A stretch of 64,000 bases of DNA. Source: Streptomyces sp. Tu 3180 (GTDB lineage: Bacteria > Actinomycetota > Actinomycetes > Streptomycetales > Streptomycetaceae). The notes beneath the pieces are model-generated. The model was not told the DNA's origin and ran no database searches. It saw nothing but the letters and a program-made list of their open reading frames with translations. Both the position numbers and the translations under genes were made by a program. The DNA lies in the NCBI RefSeq assembly GCF_009852415.1, contig NZ_WOXS01000002.1, positions 930,001 through 994,000 of the forward strand, given 5' to 3'. The number at the start of each line of letters is the position of its first letter. Positions within the stretch are counted from its first letter, which is position 1. Shown here piece by piece: positions 1-7,175 of this stretch.

Positions 1-63
1 CTCACGTACAGCAGGTCGGACACGGACGACGACACCTGCATCGTGGGCATCCGGGTCGGGTGA
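1..63 (+). CDS. C-terminal tail of a probable SpoIIE/PP2C-type protein (partial)
   Basis: The first 63 bases read in frame 1 as twenty codons and a TGA stop. The tail reads DDDTCIVGIRVG. An acidic run followed by a short hydrophobic beta strand is the usual ending of SpoIIE/PP2C phosphatases (compare DDDVCLLLCHLR at the end of the phosphatase ending at 5542). The rest of the gene lies outside the window, so this is a tentative call. The location just before a STAS and rsb cluster fits a partner-switching phosphatase. Confidence 0.5.
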   Translation, partial: LTYSRSDTDDDTCIVGIRVG

Positions 64-98
64 CAGGGCACGGCGGGCACCGCCGGCGACGCACCGAG

Positions 99-123
99 GC
101 ATGACACGGCGATTCGGGGGTAC
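99..123 (+). promoter_or_regulatory. SigB-type promoter, GCAT-N15-GGGTAC
   Basis: GCAT at 99-102 and GGGTAC at 118-123 are 15 bases apart. This fits the streptomycete SigB-family consensus GNNT-N14-16-GGGTAC/T. It points at the STAS gene at 345 and the rsb genes behind it, leaving a leader of roughly 210 bases. A weaker element, GCGT-N16-GGGTAA, ends at 312 and lies closer to the start. The match is seen; use by a SigB-type polymerase is inferred. Confidence 0.55.
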
Positions 124-344
124 GCGCGGCTGCGCGGTGGAGTCGACCGGCGGGTGAGGGAGTGTCCGATCAGGTGAGGGAGCACCGGGAGGGAGCGGGC
201 AGTGGGCTGCGCCGCTTCCCGTCCCGGAGGCGTCCTCCCCGGCCGGCGCCCATGAGAGCGTGATCACCCCGCGCGCCAGGACCGGCGCGTGTCGACGCCC
301 CCGCAGGGGTAACCAGCCCTGGCCGTCATTTGTTGGAGGTACTC

Positions 345-746
345 GTGCCCATTGCCCAGAATCCCCTGTCCGTCGAGGTGACCCTGCCCCGGGAGGACGT
401 GGCCCTGCTCAGGGTGGAGGGGTATTTGGACGTCGACACCGCGACCGAGTTCCAGCATCACCTGGCGAACCAGCTCCATCACGGCCGGCGGCACTTCCTT
501 CTCGACCTGTCCGAGGTCCCCTTCATGGACTCGTCCGGCATGAACATCATCCTGCGCGTCTACCAGGAGGCGCGTGAGCTGCCGGGAAGCGTGCACATCA
601 TCTCCCCCACGCCCGCGGTGCGCCGCATCCTGGACCTGACCGGCGTCAGCATCACGGTCCCGGTCTCCGAGAGCGTCGACGAGGCGCTGGAGCGCGTCGA
701 CGGGCTGCCGCAGGTCCCGGAGGTCCCGGAGGAGCCCGCGAGCTGA
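345..746 (+). CDS. STAS-domain anti-sigma factor antagonist
   Basis: A 133-residue single-domain STAS protein of the SpoIIAA/RsbV kind. Such proteins bind an RsbW-like kinase when unphosphorylated and so free a sigma factor. The core LLDLSEVPFMDSSGMNIIL holds the DSSG motif whose serine is the usual phosphorylation site. GTG 345 is chosen because GGAGG at 335-339 is 5 bases upstream; the in-frame TTG at 330 precedes that ribosome site. The gene is followed by a 240-base gap and then rsbR. The acidic, proline-rich tail after about residue 120 is not conserved in the family. Cytoplasmic. The partner kinase is unknown; the ATPases at 12338 and 52712 are candidates. Confidence 0.85.
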   Translation: MPIAQNPLSVEVTLPREDVALLRVEGYLDVDTATEFQHHLANQLHHGRRHFLLDLSEVPFMDSSGMNIILRVYQEARELPGSVHIISPTPAVRRILDLTGVSITVPVSESVDEALERVDGLPQVPEVPEEPAS

Positions 747-986
747 ACGACATCCGCGAGAGACCACCACGTCCCCGCGTCGGGCCGGTGGGCAGCGCGG
801 CCCCCGGGCCGCCCGCCACCGGCCGTCGCGCTGTTCGCGCGGCCCCCGGAAGGGGCCGGCCGCGGGTGCGGGGCACGGTGTCGTGCGAGGTCGGGACGTC
901 GTTAAAGTGGTCGCCCGGCAGGGGCCGATCGCCGTCCGGTGGTCCCGAACGGGCTCGACACGCAACGATGATGAGGAGAACAGCAG

Positions 987-1886
987 GTGCCGGAGCACGA
1001 AGCGGGCGGAACGCTCGGAACGCCGACACTCGAGGTCAGGGACTTCCTGCTCCGCCGGCGTGAGCAGATCGCCCAGCGGTGGGCGGACGAGCCCCTGTTC
1101 CGTACGGTGTTCACCGTCTCCCGCGACGAGGCGGTGGAGGCGGGCAAGGCGGTCGTCGACGCGCTGGCGCAGGTCGCCGACGCGCAGCGGGTCGAGGACC
1201 CGGACGCCGCGGGTTTCACGGGTGTGCGCGAGCAGCTGGCGCGGATGGGAGCGGCCCGCTCCCGCGCGGGGCTGTCGACCACGCAGGTGTCGAGCGAGCT
1301 GGCCGCGCTGTGGCCGCCGGTGGAGAACCTCCTGGTCGCCGATCTGGAACAGGCGTCGCCCGAGGGGCTGCGGGAGTGCTCGACCACGCTCAGCGTGCTC
1401 ATGGGCACGCTGCGGCTGGTGGCCATGCAGACGGCGCTCAGCGAGGGGCAGGCCCTCATCGACCGGCAGCGGCTGCAGCTGCTGGAGGTGGCCACGCCGG
1501 TGATCAAGCTCTGGGACGGCATCGTGGCGGTCCCGCTGATCGGGACGCTCGACAGCGCCCGCAGCCAGGTCGTGATGGAGACGCTGCTGAACGCGGTCGT
1601 CGACCAGCACGCCCGCTTCGCGATCCTCGACATCACCGGTGTGCCGACCGTCGACTCGCTGGTGGCGCAGCACCTGATGAAGACGGTCGCCGCGGCCCGG
1701 CTGATGGGCGCGGAGTGCGTGGTGTCCGGTATCCGTCCGGCGATCGCGCAGACCATCGTGCACCTGGGTCTGGACCTCGGCACGGTGAAGACCCGCGCGA
1801 GCCTCGCCGACGCGCTCGGGTACTGCCTGCACGAGCTGGGGGCGAACATCGTGAACGCGGCGCCCGACGGTGTGGGCCGCCGGTGA
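987..1886 (+). CDS. rsbR: RsbR-type stressosome protein
   Basis: A 299-residue protein with an N-terminal all-helical sensory part (about 15-165) and a C-terminal STAS domain (about 170-285). This is the RsbR layout of stressosome scaffolds, which with RsbS hold the kinase RsbT until stress releases it. The core LDITGVPTVDSLVAQHLMKT is typical of RsbR. The residue matching the phospho-threonine of Bacillus RsbR appears to be serine (VDS), by my alignment. GTG 987 has AGGAG at 974-978. Its stop overlaps the start of the next gene by 4 bases (GTGA), so the rsb genes are very probably co-transcribed and translationally coupled. The signal sensed by the N-terminal domain cannot be told from sequence. 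Confidence 0.85.
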   Translation: MPEHEAGGTLGTPTLEVRDFLLRRREQIAQRWADEPLFRTVFTVSRDEAVEAGKAVVDALAQVADAQRVEDPDAAGFTGVREQLARMGAARSRAGLSTTQVSSELAALWPPVENLLVADLEQASPEGLRECSTTLSVLMGTLRLVAMQTALSEGQALIDRQRLQLLEVATPVIKLWDGIVAVPLIGTLDSARSQVVMETLLNAVVDQHARFAILDITGVPTVDSLVAQHLMKTVAAARLMGAECVVSGIRPAIAQTIVHLGLDLGTVKTRASLADALGYCLHELGANIVNAAPDGVGRR

Positions 1887-2323
1887 GCGAGGAGCTCTCC
1901 CGCCCGGTCGCGGGACACGTGCCGGTCCTCAGGCTCGGCGACGTCCTGCTGGTCACCCTCCAGGGGGACCTGTACGACAGCACGGCGCAGCAGTTGCAGC
2001 AGGACCTGTCCGAGGCCATCGCCCACAGCTCCGAGACCGTCACCCGCAGCAGGGTCACGGGTGTGGTCATCGACATCTCCGGCGTGGAGATGGTCGACTC
2101 CTTCCTCGGGCGTGTGCTGGCCGAGATCGCGGCCCAGAGCGAGCTGCTGGCCGCGCGGACCGTGGTGGCCGGCATGCGGCCCGCGGTCGCCATCACGCTG
2201 GTGGAACTCGGTCTGACGCTGCCGGGGCTGCGGACCGCGCTCACCACCGAGGCGGCGATGGAGCTCCTCGCGCAGCCCGTCGCGCCGTCCCGCTTCGGCG
2301 GCATGCGCCGGGAGAGTCCGTGA
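1883..2323 (+). CDS. rsbS: RsbS-type STAS protein
   Basis: A 146-residue STAS protein, read from GTG 1883 inside the rsbR stop. VPVLRLGDVLLVTLQGDLYD opens the domain, and VVIDISGVEMVDSFLGRVLA holds the candidate phospho-serine in DSF. RsbS forms the stressosome core with RsbR and is phosphorylated by RsbT. The C-terminus runs roughly 20-25 residues longer than usual. Position between rsbR and rsbT supports the assignment more strongly than length does. It overlaps rsbT by one base (TGATG). Confidence 0.85.
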   Translation: MSEELSRPVAGHVPVLRLGDVLLVTLQGDLYDSTAQQLQQDLSEAIAHSSETVTRSRVTGVVIDISGVEMVDSFLGRVLAEIAAQSELLAARTVVAGMRPAVAITLVELGLTLPGLRTALTTEAAMELLAQPVAPSRFGGMRRESP

Positions 2324-2763
2324 TGCACACTGCCGCGGGCGTCGAGGCCTGCCTGCCCATCCGGTCGGACATGGACCTGGTGTGGGTGCGCCAGCACGTG
2401 CGGCAGGCCGCCGCCCGGCTCGGCTTCGGCCTGGTGGACCAGACGAAGCTGGTGACCGCCGCCAGCGAGCTGGCGCGCAACACCCTGGTGCACGGCGGGG
2501 GCGGCCGGATGGAGGCGTCGCACGTCACCTCGGACGGCGTCAGCGGACTGCGGCTGGTCTTCAGCGACTCGGGCCCGGGCATCGCGGACCTGGACCGGGC
2601 GCTCAGCGACGGCTACACCTCGGGCGACGGGCTGGGGATGGGGCTGGGCGGCGCGCGGCGCCTGGTGCACGACTTCGAGGTCGAGAGCGCTCCCGGGGCG
2701 GGGACCACGGTGCGGGTGACGTCCTGGGCGGGACGGCCGCCGCGTCCGCGCGAGGAGGTGTGA
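2323..2763 (+). CDS. rsbT: RsbT-type switch kinase
   Basis: A 146-residue GHKL ATPase/kinase. The N box SELARNTLVHGGGG, G1 box DSGPGIAD and glycine-rich GLGMGLGGARRL are all present. RsbT phosphorylates RsbS and RsbR, leaves the stressosome and activates a PP2C phosphatase of the RsbU type. ATG 2323 shares one base with the rsbS stop, and GTG 2320 is an alternative start. The gene is followed with one-base overlap by an ATPase-phosphatase fusion and then a GAF phosphatase, which are the natural downstream partners. Confidence 0.87.
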   Translation: MHTAAGVEACLPIRSDMDLVWVRQHVRQAAARLGFGLVDQTKLVTAASELARNTLVHGGGGRMEASHVTSDGVSGLRLVFSDSGPGIADLDRALSDGYTSGDGLGMGLGGARRLVHDFEVESAPGAGTTVRVTSWAGRPPRPREEV

Positions 2764-3830
2764 TGCCCCGCGTCTGGGACGTGCCGGTGCAGGACTCGAC
2801 CCGGGTGCGCGACGTGCGGGTCGCGGCGGAGGAGGCGGCGGCCCTGGCCGGGCTCGACGAGCGGCGCACCGCCGCCGTGTCGCTGGTGGCGACCGAGCTG
2901 GCCACCAACCTGCTGAAGCACGCGCGGGACGGTGAGGTCCTCGTCGACGTCGTGGACCCGCCCGTCCTGCGGGAGGGCCGGACGGGACGGGCCGTGCAGA
3001 TAGCGGCGATCGACCACGGGCCGGGCATCGCCGACGTGGCCGGTGCGCTGCGGGACGGGTTCACCACGGCGCGTTCGCTCGGCGCGGGCCTCGGCACCTG
3101 CCGGCGTCTCGCCGACGACTTCGACCTGCACAGCGTGCTCGGCCGGGGCACGGTGGCGGTGGCCCGCGTGGGCGCCGCCCCCGCCGGCGCGCCGCCCGGC
3201 GACGGCCTCCCGCAGGCGCCCGGCGTGCGGGCGGGCGGCGTCAACGTCCCGTTCGCCGGCGCGGACTTCTCGGGGGACGCCTGGGCCTGGGCCAGGTCCG
3301 GCGACCGTCTGACGCTGATGCTGGCGGACGGGCTGGGCCACGGCGGCGAGGCCGCCCGCGCCTCGACCGCCGCGGCCGAGGCCCTGCGCCGCCGGCCCCA
3401 CCTGCCGCCCGCCGAGGCGCTGCGGGAGATCCACGGGGCGCTGGCCGGCACCCGGGGCGCGGCCGTCGCCGTGGCCCAGGTGGACACCGGGGCCGGCCGG
3501 CTGCGCTTCGCGGGGATCGGCAACGTGGGGGCCCGGCTGCGTGAGGGCGGGCGGTGGCGGTCGCTGCTGTCCCGGCCCGGCATCGTCGGCGTGCACCGGC
3601 CCCGCACCCTGCGCGAGGACGACGTCGCCTGGTCCGAGGAGAGCATGCTGATCCTGCACACCGACGGTCTGTCCAGCCGCTGGATCCCGTCCCCGGACAC
3701 CGGCGTGCCGGTGTCCGACCCGGCCGTGACGGCCGCCGTGACGATCCGGGACGCCAGGAGTCCCGCGCGCCCGGTGCGGGACGACACCGCCGTGGCCGTG
3801 CTGGCCCCCACCCCGGCGGGCCGCCCATGA
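2763..3830 (+). CDS. Fusion of RsbT/RsbW-like ATPase and RsbX-like PP2C phosphatase
   Basis: A 355-residue two-domain protein. Residues about 1-135 form a second GHKL ATPase (TELATNLLKHARDG, DHGPGIAD, GAGLGTCRRLADDF). Residues about 160-350 form a small SpoIIE/PP2C phosphatase with metal-site motifs ADFSGD, LADGLGHGGEA and LHTDGLSSR. RsbX removes phosphate from RsbS and RsbR and resets the stressosome. Here the eraser is joined to a kinase-like domain, so one chain could both write and erase. The start overlaps the rsbT stop by one base. The order rsbR-S-T-fusion makes the RsbX role likely. Whether the ATPase domain is active is not known. Confidence 0.8.
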   Translation: MPRVWDVPVQDSTRVRDVRVAAEEAAALAGLDERRTAAVSLVATELATNLLKHARDGEVLVDVVDPPVLREGRTGRAVQIAAIDHGPGIADVAGALRDGFTTARSLGAGLGTCRRLADDFDLHSVLGRGTVAVARVGAAPAGAPPGDGLPQAPGVRAGGVNVPFAGADFSGDAWAWARSGDRLTLMLADGLGHGGEAARASTAAAEALRRRPHLPPAEALREIHGALAGTRGAAVAVAQVDTGAGRLRFAGIGNVGARLREGGRWRSLLSRPGIVGVHRPRTLREDDVAWSEESMLILHTDGLSSRWIPSPDTGVPVSDPAVTAAVTIRDARSPARPVRDDTAVAVLAPTPAGRP

Positions 3831-5542
3831 GACGCACGTGGCAGATCGGCACCGTCACCGACGCGGCGCGCGCCCGCATCGCCGTCGCGCAGCTGGCCGC
3901 GGAGTGCGGGGTGCCGACCGTCGAGCGCGCCCGGCTGGCCGCGGCGCTCAGCGGCCGGCTGCGGCAGTGCCTCACCAAGGGCGGCGCCTGGGTGCTCACC
4001 CTGGACGTGCCCGGTTCCCCGGGCGGGGAGGGGACGCTGCACGCCGTGCTGACGCCCTCGCCCGGCGAGGAGGCCGCGGACCGGACGCCGTGGGCGGTGA
4101 CCGTCCCCTGCCCCGAGCCGGGCCGGGCCGGGAACGGCACCGCGGTGACGGAGGATCCGGCGGACCTGTCCGAGGCGCTGCTGGGCGCCGACGAGGACAC
4201 CGCCGCCGTGCTGGACAAGCTCGCCGAGCAGGAGGAGCTGGTCGCCTTCCACCGGGAGGAGCTGCACCAGACCAACCAGGGCGTGCTGGCGCTGCACGCC
4301 GAACTGGACGCGGCGGGACGCGCCCAGCGCGAGGCGTTCGCCGCCGAGCGCCGGGCGCGCAACGAGGCGGAGGACGCCCGCCGCAGGCTGACGTTCCTGG
4401 CGGACGCGAGCCCGGTGCTCAACGCCTCGCTGAACCACGACGAGATCGTGCGCCGGCTGCCGGAGCTGCTGGTGCCCCGGTACGCCCGCAGCGTCGACGT
4501 GTGGCTGTTCGACGACGAGGACGACCGGCACCGGCCCGCGGCGCAGCCGGCCGCGGCGGTCCGCGCGGCCCGCACCGGGCGGCCGCAGTACGCCGCCGAC
4601 CACCCCGGCGGCCTGCCCGGCGTCGACGACCAGCCGCCGTCGTCCCTGGATCCCGGCCGGCCCCTGCTGTGCATCCCGCTGCTGACGCGCCGGGCGCCGC
4701 TGGGCGTGCTGACCCTGTCACCGCCCGGTGAGCGCTGGGACCCGGACGACGCCGTGATGCTGATCGAGCTCACCCGGCGGGCCGGCATCGCCATCGACAA
4801 CGCCCGCCGCTTCGAGCACAACCGGGACATCGCCGAGACGCTGCAGCGCGCCCTGCTCACGGACCTCCCGGCCACGCCGGGACTGAGCCTGGCCGCCCGC
4901 TACCTGCCGGCCACGCACGGGCTGAACATCGGCGGTGACTGGTACGACGCGTTCCGCCAGCGGGACGGCAGTCTGATCACCGTGATCGGCGACGTGACCG
5001 GGCACGGGCTGCACGCGGCGGTGATGATGAGCCAGCTGCGCACCGCCCTGCGCGCCTACGCGGTCGACGGCGGCAGCCCCGGCCGGCTGCTGACCCGGCT
5101 GCACGGGTTCCTGCACCACCTGCAGCCCGATCTGTACGCCACCGCCGTCATCGCCCGGTTCCACCCGGACGAGCCCACGCTGACGTGGGCCGCCGCGGGC
5201 CATCCGCCGCCGGTGCTGCGGCTGCCCGACGGACGGGTGCGCACGCTGGACGCCAAGCCGGGCGCGATGCTCGGCATCCCGCTGAAGCAGGAGATCACCG
5301 ACCACACCGAGCGGCTGATGCCGGGGGCGACGCTCGCGCTCTACACGGACGGGCTGGTCGAGCGGCGGGCCCGGGGCATCGACCCGGGCATCGAACGGCT
5401 CGCGGCGGCCCTCGGTTCGTTCGGCCCCGCGGAGCTGGAGGCGGACCTGGAGGGATCGGCGGACCGGATCCTCCACCCCCTGCTGAGCGACTCCGAGCGC
5501 GACGACGACGTCTGTCTGCTGCTGTGCCACCTGCGCGGCTGA
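3827..5542 (+). CDS. GAF-SpoIIE PP2C phosphatase (RsbU-like)
   Basis: A 571-residue protein. Residues about 1-110 resemble a degenerate GHKL ATPase fold without clear N or G boxes. Residues about 130-195 form a charged helical, probably coiled-coil, stretch. A GAF-like sensor spans about 200-325 and a PP2C/SpoIIE catalytic domain about 345-570. Catalytic motifs are GGDWYDAF, IGDVTGHGLHAA, AAGHPPPVLRL, LYTDGLVE and the final DDDV. It probably dephosphorylates a STAS antagonist such as the product at 345, freeing a sigma factor. ATG 3827 overlaps the previous stop by 4 bases (ATGA). It is the last gene of the cluster, with a short hairpin following at 5557. Confidence 0.83.
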   Translation: MRRTWQIGTVTDAARARIAVAQLAAECGVPTVERARLAAALSGRLRQCLTKGGAWVLTLDVPGSPGGEGTLHAVLTPSPGEEAADRTPWAVTVPCPEPGRAGNGTAVTEDPADLSEALLGADEDTAAVLDKLAEQEELVAFHREELHQTNQGVLALHAELDAAGRAQREAFAAERRARNEAEDARRRLTFLADASPVLNASLNHDEIVRRLPELLVPRYARSVDVWLFDDEDDRHRPAAQPAAAVRAARTGRPQYAADHPGGLPGVDDQPPSSLDPGRPLLCIPLLTRRAPLGVLTLSPPGERWDPDDAVMLIELTRRAGIAIDNARRFEHNRDIAETLQRALLTDLPATPGLSLAARYLPATHGLNIGGDWYDAFRQRDGSLITVIGDVTGHGLHAAVMMSQLRTALRAYAVDGGSPGRLLTRLHGFLHHLQPDLYATAVIARFHPDEPTLTWAAAGHPPPVLRLPDGRVRTLDAKPGAMLGIPLKQEITDHTERLMPGATLALYTDGLVERRARGIDPGIERLAAALGSFGPAELEADLEGSADRILHPLLSDSERDDDVCLLLCHLRG

Positions 5543-5556
5543 ACCCGGAGCACTGA

Positions 5557-5575
5557 TCCGGGGCATCGCCCCGGA
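5557..5575 (+). terminator. Short hairpin after the rsb cluster
   Basis: A 7-bp GC-rich inverted repeat (TCCGGGG / CCCCGGA) with a 5-base loop lies 14 bases after the phosphatase stop. It has no T tract, as is common for streptomycete terminators. It may end the rsb transcript only partially. Confidence 0.4.
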
Positions 5576-5722
5576 GCAGGGGTGACGGCCGGTCGTCCGG
5601 CGGCGTCCCGCCCCCCCCACTTCCCGGTGCGGTCCGGCGAGTGTGCGGGCATCGTGGTGCTGAAGAGGGGCACGCGAGAGGTGCGGACGTTCGAGGCAGA
5701 CCGTCTGGAGCCGCAGGAAGGG

Positions 5723-7096
5723 ATGAACACCGTGACACGACCCAGGATCCTGGTGGTGGGCGCAGGCTTCGCCGGTGTGGAGTGCGTGCGCCGGCTGGAG
5801 CGCAGGCTCTCCCCCGACGAGGCCGACCTCACGCTGGTGACGCCGTTCTCCTACCAGCTCTACCTGCCGCTGCTCCCCCAGGTCGCCTCCGGGGTGCTGA
5901 CCCCGCAGTCGATCGCCCTCTCCCTGCGCCGCAGCGAGAGGTACCGGACCCGGATCATCCCGGGCGGGGCCATCGGAGTGGACCTGAGGTCCAAGGTCTG
6001 CGTCGTCCGCACCATCACCGACGAGATCGTCAACCAGCCCTACGACTACATCGTGCTGGCCCCCGGCAGCATCACCCGCACCTTCGACATCCCGGGGCTG
6101 ACCGACCACGCGTTCGGGATGAAGACGCTGGCCGAGGCCGCCTACCTCCGCGACCACGTCATCTCCCAGCTCGACCTCGCCGACGCCAGCCACGATCCGG
6201 CCGAACGGGCCTCGCGGCTGCAGTTCGTGGTGGTCGGCGGCGGCTACGCGGGCACCGAGACCGCGGCCTGTCTGCAGCGGCTGACGCACGCCGCCGTCAA
6301 GCGCTATCCGCGGCTGGACCCCGGCCTGATCAAGTGGCACCTGATCGACATCGCCCCGAAGCTCATGCCCGAGCTGGGCGAGAAGCTCGGCCGCAGCGCG
6401 CAGGAGGTCCTGACGCGCCGCGGCATCGAGATCTCCTTGGGCGTGTCCATCGCGAAGGCGGGCCCCGAGGAGGTCACCTTCACCGACGGCCGGGTGATCC
6501 CCACCCGCACCCTGATCTGGACCGCCGGGGTGGTCGCCAGCCCGCTCATCGCCACGCTGGGCGCGGAGACCGTCAAGGGCCGGCTCGCGGTCAACGCGGA
6601 CATGTGCCTGCCGGGCCACGACGGGGTGTTCGCGCTCGGCGACGCCGCGGCGGTGCCCGACGAGGCCAGGGGCGGCGGTGCCGTGTGCCCGCCGACCGCG
6701 CAGCACGCCCTGCGGCAGGGCAGGCAGGTGGCCGAGAACGTCATCGCGACGCTGCGCGGCCTGCCGACGCGGCCCTACCACCACAAGGACCTCGGACTCG
6801 TGGTGGACCTCGGCGGCGCCGACGCGGTCTCCAAGCCGCTCGGCCTGGAGCTGCGCGGCCTGCCCGCCCAGGCGGTGGCCCGCGGCTACCACTTCGCGGC
6901 GCTGCGCACCAACGTCGCCAAGGCCCGGGTGGCGACCAACTGGCTGCTGAACGCGGTCGCCGGCGACGATTTCGTCCGCACCGGCTTCCAGGCGCGCAAG
7001 CCGGCCAAGCTGCACGACTTCGAGTACACGAACGCGTACCTGACGCCGGAGCAGGTCCGGGCGCACGTCGAGGAAGCGGGCCGGGCGGTGCGGTGA
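5723..7096 (+). CDS. NAD(P)/FAD-dependent oxidoreductase, type II NADH dehydrogenase-like
   Basis: A 457-residue flavoprotein. The FAD dinucleotide fold is at the N-terminus (ILVVGAGFAGVE) and the NAD fold near the middle (VVVGGGYAGTETA). The second FAD contact is FALGDAAAVP. The C-terminal part matches NDH-2 enzymes, which pass electrons from NADH to quinone at the membrane without pumping protons. ATG 5723 abuts the purine run 5715-5722. GTG 5732 has better spacing and gives MTRPRILVVGAG, so the start may be nine bases later. No partner genes are adjacent. A related ferredoxin reductase role is possible but less likely given the length and C-terminal half. Confidence 0.78.
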   Translation: MNTVTRPRILVVGAGFAGVECVRRLERRLSPDEADLTLVTPFSYQLYLPLLPQVASGVLTPQSIALSLRRSERYRTRIIPGGAIGVDLRSKVCVVRTITDEIVNQPYDYIVLAPGSITRTFDIPGLTDHAFGMKTLAEAAYLRDHVISQLDLADASHDPAERASRLQFVVVGGGYAGTETAACLQRLTHAAVKRYPRLDPGLIKWHLIDIAPKLMPELGEKLGRSAQEVLTRRGIEISLGVSIAKAGPEEVTFTDGRVIPTRTLIWTAGVVASPLIATLGAETVKGRLAVNADMCLPGHDGVFALGDAAAVPDEARGGGAVCPPTAQHALRQGRQVAENVIATLRGLPTRPYHHKDLGLVVDLGGADAVSKPLGLELRGLPAQAVARGYHFAALRTNVAKARVATNWLLNAVAGDDFVRTGFQARKPAKLHDFEYTNAYLTPEQVRAHVEEAGRAVR

Positions 7097-7175
7097 CGCG
7101 GCCCGGGAGCGGCCGTTCGCGCCCCGCGGTGCCGGCCCCGGGACCGACGTCCGCGACGGGAGAGAGCGCGACGGC

